NCBI GenBank assembly: GCA_944392335.1
Contig: CALXWJ010000038.1
Location: forward strand, 1-64,000
Source of the DNA: an uncultured Clostridia bacterium
Lineage (GTDB): Bacteria > Bacillota > Clostridia > UBA1381
DNA length: 64,000 bases
Direction of reading: 5' to 3'
Shown here: piece after piece, positions 1 to 6,787 of the stretch
Position numbering within the stretch: the stretch's first letter is position 1
Layout of the letters: every line of letters starts with the position of its first letter
Made by a program: the position numbers and the translations under genes
Notes under the pieces: generated by a model
Database searches by the model: none
Told to the model about the DNA's origin: nothing
Seen by the model: the letters and a program-made list of their open reading frames with translations, nothing else

Positions 1-130
1 AAGGTGTATAATGAAAACACTTTGGACGGTAAATTATTAAATATATTATAATACTTATATGTGTCTTGGCTATGATGCAAGAAATATACTGCTTTGATTA
101 AATTTCATTTTGTATGTTATGATTATCCTC
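1..130. other. AT-rich sequence without a recognisable gene
   Basis: The first 130 bases are AT-rich. I see no coding region longer than about ten codons, no hairpin followed by T residues, and no tRNA-like fold. It may be the 3' flank of the minus-strand gene that follows, or the edge of a gene outside the window. Confidence 0.4.
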
Positions 131-379
131 TCATTTCTTATTTACACTTTCTATTTCTTGCAATTCAAATCGGTATTTTTGCTTTGCTTTTGGATATTTT
201 TCATGATCAACCTCTTCCAAAAACATAGATTTAGGTCTGATCCATAAGCCTCCATCACCATACAGCTTACGGTAAACTACATAGTCTTCACCTGTTTCAG
301 AGTGCTTTGCGACATCTTCCACTAAATAAAAATCACCTTTAAAATGCTTATATATCCTTTTAAGTTTAACCTCTCTCAT
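131..379 (-). CDS. DUF1653 domain protein
   Basis: An 82-residue protein whose core (YKHFKG, then [25 protein letters not shown] and MFLE) matches the DUF1653 family, small soluble proteins of unknown function found across bacteria. A longer reading from position 397 is possible. The start at 379 is preferred because AAGGAG lies 6-8 bases before its ATG. It is the first gene in the window, on the same strand as the XRE regulator upstream but 80 bases from it. No catalytic residue can be assigned. Family assignment is firm; function is unknown. Confidence 0.8.
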   Translation of the reverse strand: MREVKLKRIYKHFKGDFYLVEDVAKHSETGEDYVVYRKLYGDGGLWIRPKSMFLEEVDHEKYPKAKQKYRFELQEIESVNKK

Positions 380-460
380 ATAAGTTCTCCTTATCAATCA
401 GTGCCGATTACAATAAAATATCAAAAATATCTTTTGTACACTGCATGACCGCCATACGTT

Positions 461-667
461 TCATTCCTCCGGAACAACCTCCATAATATCGCCAATATCA
501 CATTTTAAAACATGACAAATCCTTACTAATACCGATAATGCAACAAGCTCATTCTTGTTTAACTTAGTGAGTGTGACTGCAGAAATACCTACATCTGCAC
601 GAAACTTAACTTTTGAAATCTCTCTTTCGGCGAGTATTACCCATAATTTTCTGTAATTGACTAACAT
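461..667 (-). CDS. Small XRE-family (Cro/CI) transcriptional regulator
   Basis: A 68-residue protein that is almost entirely one helix-turn-helix: an N-terminal helix (NYRKLWVILAERE), the turn and recognition helix region (FRADVGISAVTLTKLNKNE) and a closing region ending in CDIGDIMEVVPEE. This is the single-domain XRE layout common on conjugative elements and phages of Clostridia. The start at 667 is chosen because GGAGG sits 8 bases upstream; the ATG at 675 directly abuts the GGAGG. It probably represses its own promoter or a neighbouring element promoter; its targets cannot be read from the sequence. Confidence 0.8.
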   Translation of the reverse strand: MLVNYRKLWVILAEREISKVKFRADVGISAVTLTKLNKNELVALSVLVRICHVLKCDIGDIMEVVPEE

Positions 668-717
668 TTTTTCATCCTCCAAAATTAGTTTTATTGGACA
701 TAATATAGTATAATTAT

Positions 718-746
718 ATTTTATCATATTCCCTTGCTCTTTTCAA
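718..746 (-). promoter_or_regulatory. Sigma-A type promoter for the XRE regulator
   Basis: On the minus strand, TTGAAA (746-741) and TAAAAT (723-718) are separated by 17 bases, about 50 bases before the regulator start. Spacing is ideal and both boxes are near consensus. No transcription data. Confidence 0.5.
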
Positions 747-957
747 TACTTGTCATTATTTTATTATGTATTATTTTAATAAAATTAAAATAAAGTATAT
801 ATTTTTTCTTGGAGTATAATATAAAATTTTTTTAAATTTAACAGTATATGTTATCATACTTACTAGAAATAATAAAAACAAAACAATATTTGTCAAATAA
901 ACAAATTGAACAACCTCAAATTATTAAAATAAAACATATCAAATAATTAAAATAAGA

Positions 958-986
958 TTGATCTGTGAGAAGATATGTGTTATAAT
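958..986 (+). promoter_or_regulatory. Sigma-A type promoter upstream of the ECF operon
   Basis: TTGATC (958-963), 17 bases, then a perfect TATAAT (981-986). Transcription would start near 993, run into the hairpin at 1031-1060 and, if it reads through, into the ECF sigma gene. Confidence 0.55.
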
Positions 987-1030
987 AAACTCAATTTATA
1001 GACAGGTATTAACAAATGAAAAACATAAAT

Positions 1031-1060
1031 GGGCTGCCTTATAACGAGGCAGTCCTTTTA
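1031..1060 (+). terminator. Leader terminator / attenuator before the ECF sigma gene
   Basis: Arms GGGCTGCCT and AGGCAGTCC form a 9-bp stem (one G-T pair) with a 7-base loop, followed by TTTTAT. It lies between the promoter at 958-986 and the sigma gene, so it either ends a roughly 70-base RNA or attenuates the operon. Confidence 0.6.
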
Positions 1061-1173
1061 TATAGTGTGGTTTTCTTTACATCTAATATATCGGAAAAAA
1101 TTCTATAGAATTAACCGCACATTTAATATGTCTTAACCGTTATACATAGTGAAAGGAGGTTTTGAGAGAGCCC

Positions 1174-1605
1174 ATGGACTTAGAAGAACAATATGAAAAA
1201 ATATATCGCTACTGCTATTTCAAAATCCACAATAGAGAGATAGCGGAAGACATAACTCAAGAAACCTTTCTTCGCTTTTTCAAAAGCAATTATGTAGACA
1301 ATGGCAAAGCAATGCAATATTTATACACTATTGCTCGCAATATGTGTATAGATGAATATCGAAAGCAAAAAGCTGAAACTTTGAAGGAGGAAGTTATTTA
1401 TAACTACTCTGAAGATAATATTATAGAACAAATTTCAGTTAAAAAGGCTTTAGCGGAGCTTGATGAGTCTGACAGAGAATTACTTTTACTTCGTTACGTA
1501 AATGAGGTACCAGTTTCTGTTATCGGAAAGCTATACCGTATTTCAAGATTTGCAGTCTATCGCAAGATTTCACAAGCAAAGAAAAATCTTAAAGATAAGC
1601 TATGA
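1174..1605 (+). CDS. ECF-type RNA polymerase sigma factor
   Basis: About 143 residues in the two-domain extracytoplasmic-function layout. Sigma region 2 is in the first half (YCYFKIHNREIAEDITQE, then YLYTIARNMCIDEYRKQ) and region 4 in the second (LDESDRELLLLRYVNEV, with the helix-turn-helix SVIGKLYRISRFAVYRKI). A TTG at 1162 in the same frame is only 2 bases from the AAAGGAGG at 1152-1159. The ATG at 1174 has a long 14-base gap, so the start is uncertain. It is followed 16 bases later by a membrane protein and then an ABC transporter. This layout is usual for ECF-controlled envelope-stress or antimicrobial-peptide transport operons. The duplicated TTAACCG upstream could be its own promoter. 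Confidence 0.85.
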   Translation: MDLEEQYEKIYRYCYFKIHNREIAEDITQETFLRFFKSNYVDNGKAMQYLYTIARNMCIDEYRKQKAETLKEEVIYNYSEDNIIEQISVKKALAELDESDRELLLLRYVNEVPVSVIGKLYRISRFAVYRKISQAKKNLKDKL

Positions 1606-1621
1606 AAGGAGCGCTTTTTAA

Positions 1622-2335
1622 ATGAATAATAAATTAAAAAAAGCATTAAGTAAGAGCTTTGAAGCTCCTGCACCTACTCGAAAGAAAGCATTTTTACGAA
1701 GTATTCAAAAACCGTCTATTGGATATTTTGATTTTGTATGTGCTCAAGCAGCATATATACGCAAATGGGTATGGTTAATTTCTACTTTGTCCTTTATAGT
1801 TGCTGTAATCGGTGCAAAGTTTATGAATCAAGATATGCTTTGGTGCGTTTCTGCCTTTATGCCGATTTTGGCTCTATCAATTCTTACCGAAAGCGGTCGT
1901 TCAGAAGTATATGGTATGTCTGAATTTGAATTGTCCACTCGTTTTTCTCTAAAGAGCGTAGTTCTGGCAAAACTGGGTATTCTGGGTTTTTCAAACTTTG
2001 TATTATTTTGTTTGTTGATTCCCTTTGCTTATATAAACAGTTGCGTCAGCGTTTTACAAACAGGCGTTTATATGGCTTGCCCATATTTACTTACAATATT
2101 TGGGGGATTATGGATAGTTCGAAAAGTTCGAGGCAAAGAGTCAATTTATATATGCTGCGGAATTGCAGCGGCTGTTAGTTTAGGGAATATTATACTTTAC
2201 CAGTCGTCTTATGTTATCTATTCAGAACAAGGTTTTATATGGTGGATCTCTGCTCTGATTTTTTCTTTAATCGGAACAGTAAATCAATGTTATAAAATGA
2301 TAAAGCAAACGGAGGAATTAGCATGGAACTCATAA
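1622..2335 (+). CDS. Multi-span membrane protein of the ECF/ABC operon
   Basis: A 237-residue protein with a polar N-terminal segment of about 45 residues (KKALSKSFEAPAPTRKKAFL) followed by roughly six hydrophobic helices. It has no enzyme motif I recognise. Its place between an ECF sigma and an ABC transporter, with a cytoplasmic-looking basic N-terminus, would suit an anti-sigma or an accessory transporter subunit; that is inference only. Its last 13 bases overlap the ABC ATPase start, so the two are translationally coupled. Confidence 0.7.
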   Translation: MNNKLKKALSKSFEAPAPTRKKAFLRSIQKPSIGYFDFVCAQAAYIRKWVWLISTLSFIVAVIGAKFMNQDMLWCVSAFMPILALSILTESGRSEVYGMSEFELSTRFSLKSVVLAKLGILGFSNFVLFCLLIPFAYINSCVSVLQTGVYMACPYLLTIFGGLWIVRKVRGKESIYICCGIAAAVSLGNIILYQSSYVIYSEQGFIWWISALIFSLIGTVNQCYKMIKQTEELAWNS

Positions 2336-3018
2336 TTGACAGGTTATCAAAGCAATATAAAAATAAAATCGCAGTTGACCGTATTTCAATTAAACTTCAA
2401 AAAGGTGTACACGGTCTGCTTGGCGCAAATGGAGCAGGAAAGACAACACTCATGCGAATGATATGCGGCATTTTAAAGCCCACCAGCGGTACAATAAGTT
2501 TTGACAATATGGATGTAACAGAAGAGAATTATCGCGCAATTCTTGGCTATCTACCGCAGGATTTTGGATATTACCCTGAATTTACGGGACAAGATTTTTT
2601 AATGTATATGGCCGCCTTAAAAGGCATTGTCAAATCACAAGCAAAACGGCAAACCAGAGAACTCTTGGAGATAGTATCTTTACAGGACGCAGCAAAAAAG
2701 AAAATCAAGACCTATTCCGGCGGAATGAAACAGCGGTTAGGTATTGCGCAAGCTCTTCTTAATGATCCAAAGCTACTCGTATTAGATGAACCAACCGCAG
2801 GGCTTGACCCAAAAGAACGTGTACATTTCCGAAACTTAATAAACGATTTAGGAAAAGACAGTGTTGTCTTGTTATCTACACATATTGTGTCTGACATAGA
2901 GCATATTGCCGATGATATTTTTATGATGAAAGATGGACAGCTTATTTTTAATGGAAAATGGGATAATGATAAGGGAGACTTAGAAGATTTTTATCTCCAG
3001 CAATTTGAGGAGGCATAA
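2323..3018 (+). CDS. ABC transporter ATP-binding protein
   Basis: A 231-residue ATPase with every diagnostic motif: Walker A GANGAGKTT (about residue 35), Q-loop LPQDFGY, signature YSGGMKQRL (about 128), Walker B with D-loop LLVLDEPTAGLD (about 148) and the switch histidine in LLSTHIV. It belongs to the CcmA/BcrA-like exporter class, which pairs with a separate permease, here the next gene 4 bases downstream. The substrate cannot be told; such ECF-linked systems often export or resist membrane-active peptides. Confidence 0.92.
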   Translation: MELIIDRLSKQYKNKIAVDRISIKLQKGVHGLLGANGAGKTTLMRMICGILKPTSGTISFDNMDVTEENYRAILGYLPQDFGYYPEFTGQDFLMYMAALKGIVKSQAKRQTRELLEIVSLQDAAKKKIKTYSGGMKQRLGIAQALLNDPKLLVLDEPTAGLDPKERVHFRNLINDLGKDSVVLLSTHIVSDIEHIADDIFMMKDGQLIFNGKWDNDKGDLEDFYLQQFEEA

Positions 3019-3022
3019 AACA

Positions 3023-4237
3023 ATGAATACCTTTAAAAGTTTATATTTCTATGAATGCAAAAAAATATGGAATCGGAAGATAGTAAAAATTTCTTTAATT
3101 TTATGTTTGATTTTAGTTGTTATTTCAGGAACAGTTCGATTATTCGGAAATTATGTTGTAGATGGAGAGATTTTAGGTTCTAACTATGATGAAATAAAAA
3201 AAGATCAAGGCTATGCACGTGAGCTCAATGGCAGAAAAATAGATCAAAATCTTTTAGAAGAGATGGTAGCTGCGTATCGAAAAGTTCCGGTAACTCCGGA
3301 AAAGCATTATACAGGCAGTCCTGAATACCAAAAATATGCCCGCCCGTATAGTGAAATATTTAATTTTACGATTGGTAATACCGACTTGCTTCCAATGGAT
3401 ATTTTTGAAAACTGGGAACCAAGTGAAGAATATTTGTATAGCCAGCGTCAGATCCAATTAGAGAAAAAATGGAAAGATGCCGGACTGTCAGATGGGGAAA
3501 TTAACTTTTGGCAGCAAAGAGAAAATCAGATTGAAAAACCTATTGTTTTTCAGGAAAATGAGGCATACAATCAAATATTCCTTGGATTTCAAACAATTGG
3601 ATTCATCGCCATTTTATTTCTTTCTATTTCGCTTTCCGGACTTTTTCCGGAGGAACATGGCAAAAGAACTGACCAATTGGTTTTGAGCAGTATTTTCGGA
3701 AAAAAGAAAGTATACTGGGCAAAAATACTATCCGGCGTAAGCTATGCAGTAGGAATAACGCTCTTGTTTATCGCAATCACAACAGCATTGACTTTTGCAC
3801 TTTATGGCTGTGAAGGGTTTAATGCTCCTTTCCAACTTCATTATAGAAGTAACTCAGACCCAATTTCCGTGGGTCAGGCCATGTTGATTTCCTATGGAAA
3901 TATGCTCGTTACCGCCGTACTCATTAGTATTATTGTGATGGTTTTATCAGAATTACTGCATAGCGGAATAGCGGCATTGGCAATTTCATCCGGTCTTCTT
4001 ATTGCTTCTATGGTAGTTTCTGTACCGGAATATTATAGGATTTTGTCTCAAATTTGGAATTGGCAGCCATGGTGTTTCCTTTTTCCTTCGACCATATTTG
4101 GAAAGTATACACTTTCTATATTTGGAATTCATTTTACTCCTTGGCAGTGTATACCTGTTATCTACATACTTACAAGTATGGCTATCGCCTGGGGCGGGAA
4201 ATTTGTTTATCAACGCTATCAAGTGTCAGGAAGATAG
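3023..4237 (+). CDS. ABC-2 type transporter permease
   Basis: A 404-residue membrane protein with one N-terminal helix (about 15-40), a large external loop of about 150 residues, then at least five hydrophobic helices. This is the layout of ABC-2 exporters with an extracytoplasmic domain. The ATG at 3023 follows GAGGAGG at 3007-3013; an in-frame TTG at 3005 lies inside that site and is rejected. It should form the membrane part of the transporter with the preceding ATPase. Substrate unknown. Confidence 0.85.
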   Translation: MNTFKSLYFYECKKIWNRKIVKISLILCLILVVISGTVRLFGNYVVDGEILGSNYDEIKKDQGYARELNGRKIDQNLLEEMVAAYRKVPVTPEKHYTGSPEYQKYARPYSEIFNFTIGNTDLLPMDIFENWEPSEEYLYSQRQIQLEKKWKDAGLSDGEINFWQQRENQIEKPIVFQENEAYNQIFLGFQTIGFIAILFLSISLSGLFPEEHGKRTDQLVLSSIFGKKKVYWAKILSGVSYAVGITLLFIAITTALTFALYGCEGFNAPFQLHYRSNSDPISVGQAMLISYGNMLVTAVLISIIVMVLSELLHSGIAALAISSGLLIASMVVSVPEYYRILSQIWNWQPWCFLFPSTIFGKYTLSIFGIHFTPWQCIPVIYILTSMAIAWGGKFVYQRYQVSGR

Positions 4238-4285
4238 ATAGTATTCTGTTTTAAATTGATAAACACCAAATTGTTTTCTACAGTT

Positions 4286-4323
4286 AAAACAGCCGAGGCA
4301 AATAATAACGTCTCGGCTGTTTT
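4286..4323. terminator. Bidirectional intrinsic terminator
   Basis: A 12-bp perfect stem (AAAACAGCCGAG / CTCGGCTGTTTT) with a 14-base loop. A-run and T-run flanks let it work in both directions. It separates the plus-strand ECF/ABC operon from the minus-strand signal peptidase gene. Confidence 0.8.
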
Positions 4324-4407
4324 AGTGTTTTACAGGATTGTCATGCTGCTATAACAAAGTTTTACAATGCTTAAATAAAGAAGTCGATCTTTTTTATAGA
4401 TAATCAG

Positions 4408-4788
4408 TTAGAATATCTTTGCTACGATATCTTTTTGTAATACATATGGATTTTCCCAATATCGAGAGTCATATGACCGGTTTGAGTTATCGCCCAATAC
4501 AATGTAACAATTATCCGGAACGTCATATTCATGCCCATTCATAAATATGGTTTCACCCGGGGTTGCTGCTACTCGTTTTACAAGCACATGTCCTGAATGT
4601 TTGAATGCTATAATATCGCCTTTGTCTATTTCATTGACAATCCTATATCCGAAAATTATATTACCCTTGTGAAGTGCCGGCTCCATTGAATCAGTAGGAA
4701 CATACCCAATAAAAACAATCGTCTTGAGAATGATAATAACTAAGATAGATATTAAAGCTGGAATGAGTATGGGAAAAACTTTTCTCAT
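4408..4788 (-). CDS. Signal peptidase I (S26 family)
   Basis: A 126-residue membrane serine peptidase. After a single N-terminal anchor (ILIPALISILVIIILKTIVF) come the catalytic serine (VPTDSMEPAL), the general-base lysine (VLVKRVAATPGETI) and the conserved C-terminal box (LGDNSNRSYDSRYW), so the Ser/Lys dyad is intact. The start at 4788 overlaps the sigma-like gene stop in an ATGA, implying translational coupling. A longer start at 4857 is rejected. It is the last gene of the zinc-finger/sigma/peptidase operon. Likely substrates are the signal peptides of the element's own exported proteins (SLH protein, 174-residue membrane protein, VirB2-like pilin). RP4 TraF, an S26 relative that matures conjugative pilin, is a possible functional parallel. 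Confidence 0.88.
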   Translation of the reverse strand: MRKVFPILIPALISILVIIILKTIVFIGYVPTDSMEPALHKGNIIFGYRIVNEIDKGDIIAFKHSGHVLVKRVAATPGETIFMNGHEYDVPDNCYIVLGDNSNRSYDSRYWENPYVLQKDIVAKIF

Positions 4789-5327
4789 GTAATATCCCCA
4801 TATAATTGCATAATGTCCGGTCGAGCTTTTAGAAATTTCCGTGCTTTTGATATCCATGCGGTTACAATATTGGCGGCAACGTCAAAACGTTCGCCAATTT
4901 CTTTGGCTGTTAATCCGTCATTCATCAGCACAAGTGCATCAATACCCCTTGATACAGTATTATTTGCGTCCTCCTTAGCATTTTTTAAGGCTTGTTCCAA
5001 ACTCACTTTTAAATCGGTTCCATTATAATTCACAAATACTATAGAGAGATCTTTTCCATCAGCTGTTGTTTCTGCTGCGCTGCGCTTAGATGCATAAATA
5101 AGTGCATCACATATTTCATTCCAGATAAGTCTATAGGCATAAGTAGAGAACACGCCGCCTTTGTCAGTAGCAGCAGCTTTACTGAGACCTATGCAACCAA
5201 TTTGGAACAGATCCTCATATGTATAGAAAAACATATTATTTAATCCATGTACCTTATCCTTAATAACTTTGCCGACTAATCCCATATTTTCTTCAACTAA
5301 CTTTTGCTGTTGTTCTGTCAGTTTCAT
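4785..5327 (-). CDS. Sigma-70-like factor of the conjugative element
   Basis: A 180-residue protein. Residues about 15-90 match sigma region 2 (ENMGLVGKVI, then YTYEDLFQIGCIGLSKAA and FSTYAYRLIWNEICDAL). Near the C-terminus a helix-turn-helix (LTAKEIGERFDVAANIVTAWI) occupies the region 4 position. The start at 5327 is taken because AAAGGAGGTG lies about 10 bases upstream, inside the end of the zinc-finger gene, which it overlaps by 35 bases. It could redirect RNA polymerase to element promoters, or act as an anti-repressor type regulator. No cognate promoter motif was identified. Confidence 0.75.
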   Translation of the reverse strand: MKLTEQQQKLVEENMGLVGKVIKDKVHGLNNMFFYTYEDLFQIGCIGLSKAAATDKGGVFSTYAYRLIWNEICDALIYASKRSAAETTADGKDLSIVFVNYNGTDLKVSLEQALKNAKEDANNTVSRGIDALVLMNDGLTAKEIGERFDVAANIVTAWISKARKFLKARPDIMQLYGDIT

Positions 5328-5790
5328 GATGCAGTTGCACCTCCTTTGAATAACGGATTGTGTTTTGATTTTTATTATGTCTGTGTAAGTAGAGTTTGCA
5401 TTGTTCAATGACCAAGCCGCAATAATATTCACCTAAATAGCCTATATGAGCCTGAGACAAAGGAGCATCAATAAGATTGGCTAGCCAAACATACGCCTCA
5501 TCTTTGGTCATAAGTCCGGTTTTGTATAACCGGTCAAAATAACTATGTGCTGTTTTTCTTAACATTCTGAGTTCGTGATTTGCCATAGTTCCAACCGGCA
5601 TTCTGGTACCTGTATGAGTTCTGACATAGGCATCACACTCAGGATAATTAGAACATACATAAAGCATGGTTCCACGACTGTTATCCTGATAAATACCATC
5701 GGCACTTCGGTATATGACCTTACCGCCGCAATATGGACATCTGCTTGGAGCAGTGTTAATTCCCTTTCTTTTTTTTGATTTTTTCTTCAT
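5293..5790 (-). CDS. Zinc-finger-containing protein (DUF3268 type)
   Basis: A 165-residue protein opening with a very basic tail (MKKKSKKRKG) followed by a four-cysteine zinc ribbon: CPYCGGK, then CSNYPECDAYVRTH. It continues into a helical part with LRMLRKTAHSYFDRLY and TKDEAYVWLANLI. This cysteine spacing and order fit the DUF3268 zinc-finger family of mobile elements, as I recall it. GGAGG precedes the ATG at 5790. It is the first gene of a three-gene operon under the structured leader RNA at 5813-6060. DNA or RNA binding is likely, but the target is unknown. Confidence 0.75.
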   Translation of the reverse strand: MKKKSKKRKGINTAPSRCPYCGGKVIYRSADGIYQDNSRGTMLYVCSNYPECDAYVRTHTGTRMPVGTMANHELRMLRKTAHSYFDRLYKTGLMTKDEAYVWLANLIDAPLSQAHIGYLGEYYCGLVIEQCKLYLHRHNKNQNTIRYSKEVQLHHETDRTTAKVS

Positions 5791-5812
5791 AAAATTTACC
5801 TCCAATGATAAT

Positions 5813-6060
5813 AAAAAAAGCCGGAAATCTGCAAAAATAGCAAAACAGAGCCAAGGTGCTGAAAATATTGGTGTCTCATTCAGCAATTGACTCTGTAAAG
5901 TATTAAGCAGCCTTTCCGGCTTTATATTCAGTTTTGGCTTGCATCATTATGGATCGCTCTGTGCGCTAAATCCGTAACGGTTCCTTATTCTGCATGAATA
6001 AGTCTAACACCGCGAATTCTTACGATGTACCGAGAGCCTGGATGCAAGCTCCTGTTACGA
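5813..6060 (-). ncRNA. Structured leader RNA with terminator ahead of the zinc-finger gene
   Basis: On the minus-strand transcript, P1 pairs GCTTGCATC (6049-6041) with GATGCAAGC (5945-5937). P2 pairs GCTCT (6037-6033) with AGAGC (5960-5956). Inside lie three hairpins: ACATCG/CGGTGT (6028-6023 with 6012-6007), CTTATTC/GAATAAG (6002-5996 with 5990-5984) and CCG/CGG (5980-5972). Downstream is a terminator with nested stems: AAAGCCGGAAA/TTTCCGGCTTT (5923-5913 with 5827-5817), ACAGAGTCAA/TTGGCTCTGT, GCTGAA/TTCAGC, then a T-run to 5813. ACAGAGC in P2 (5962-5956) can instead pair with GCTCTGT of the terminator (5851-5845), giving a possible antiterminator. A published DUF3268 RNA motif exists as I recall; identity was not tested. 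Confidence 0.7.
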
Positions 6061-6064
6061 TTAT

Positions 6065-6093
6065 AGTATAACAGAAGCGCCCTTATATGTCAA
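6065..6093 (-). promoter_or_regulatory. Sigma-A promoter of the structured leader
   Basis: Perfect TTGACA (6093-6088), 17-base spacer and TATACT (6070-6065) on the minus strand, placing the start of transcription near 6058, at the first base pairs of the leader RNA. This is one of the strongest promoters in the window. Confidence 0.8.
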
Positions 6094-6184
6094 GCCCTTT
6101 GGTAAAGTTTTGTTTATATATTACAAAAGTTTTCTTTTGGTTTTGTTTTTTGATTTTTAAAATCAGTCTGGAGATTGATTTTTG

Positions 6185-6709
6185 TTAAAAATCATCATCT
6201 TCTTCGTCATTTTGCACAGTTTGCTTATTTTTGTTAGATATATGTATAGCCACAAGAATGCCTATTGCAATCATTATTCCAACTCCAAACATAACAATAT
6301 GAGTTATGGGGATCCCGGAAACATTACTTTCCTCTTTAATAGCTTTAATGGATTCTTCGGCAACAGTTTCGGCATCAATTGTAACAGGAGCCTGCATGAT
6401 TAATTCTGGGATCGCTGCAGAAGACTGCATACATGAAAGTATGTAGCTTTTGCTTCCGCCTATTTCAAGCGACAAAACTCCGGTTTCGTCTACCGGAATC
6501 AGATCAGGATATATGCCTGCATCTGTTTTTAGCATAAACTCAACACCGGTCCATTCTGTACCAAGTTGAATTTCAAGATGCTGTGCTTCAGCCACTTGGA
6601 GCTCATCACCTTCTGTTCCTTGCGCAGGGTATGCTGAGGCTGTAGTTGCCGTTACTGTACAAACGATAAAGAGAGAAATTATTATTAGTTTTTTAATTAG
6701 TTGCTTCAT
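6185..6709 (-). CDS. Exported membrane-anchored protein of the conjugative element
   Basis: A 174-residue protein with an N-terminal signal sequence (KKLIIISLFIVCTVTATTASA, cleavage probably just after) and one C-terminal membrane helix (THIVMFGVGIMIAIGILVAI) followed by an acidic tail EEDDDF. The middle 110 residues, outside the cell, contain no motif I recognise. The ATG at 6709 fits the AAAGG upstream better than the in-frame GTG at 6718. It directly follows the giant SLH protein gene on the same strand. The pair could act together at the cell surface, for example in mating-pair contact; that is inference. Confidence 0.65.
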   Translation of the reverse strand: MKQLIKKLIIISLFIVCTVTATTASAYPAQGTEGDELQVAEAQHLEIQLGTEWTGVEFMLKTDAGIYPDLIPVDETGVLSLEIGGSKSYILSCMQSSAAIPELIMQAPVTIDAETVAEESIKAIKEESNVSGIPITHIVMFGVGIMIAIGILVAIHISNKNKQTVQNDEEDDDF

Positions 6710-6787
6710 TTGGTTCACCTTTCTTACCGCAATAGAATAGTATCTGAAAGCAACCGGAAATGATTGCTTTCAGATACATGTAAAAAC

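Larger units (their letters stand above)
728..1161. other. AT-rich intergenic region between divergent units
   Basis: The stretch between the minus-strand regulator and the plus-strand ECF operon holds one promoter for each direction, a terminator hairpin at 1031-1060 and a repeated TTAACCG motif (1111-1117 and 1133-1139) just before the sigma gene. Poly-A/T repeats fill 780-950. A 30-codon reading frame (1016-1108) overlaps the terminator but has no convincing ribosome binding site. Confidence 0.5.

Noticed and set aside
1016-1108. 30-codon leader peptide before the ECF sigma gene
   Set aside because: It overlaps the terminator hairpin but has no real ribosome binding site and no run of regulatory codons.
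5813-6060. c-di-GMP riboswitch or T-box as the identity of the leader RNA
   Set aside because: The GCACAG segment briefly recalls a c-di-GMP aptamer, but the surrounding helices and conserved loops do not match. No T-box sequence or specifier layout is present.
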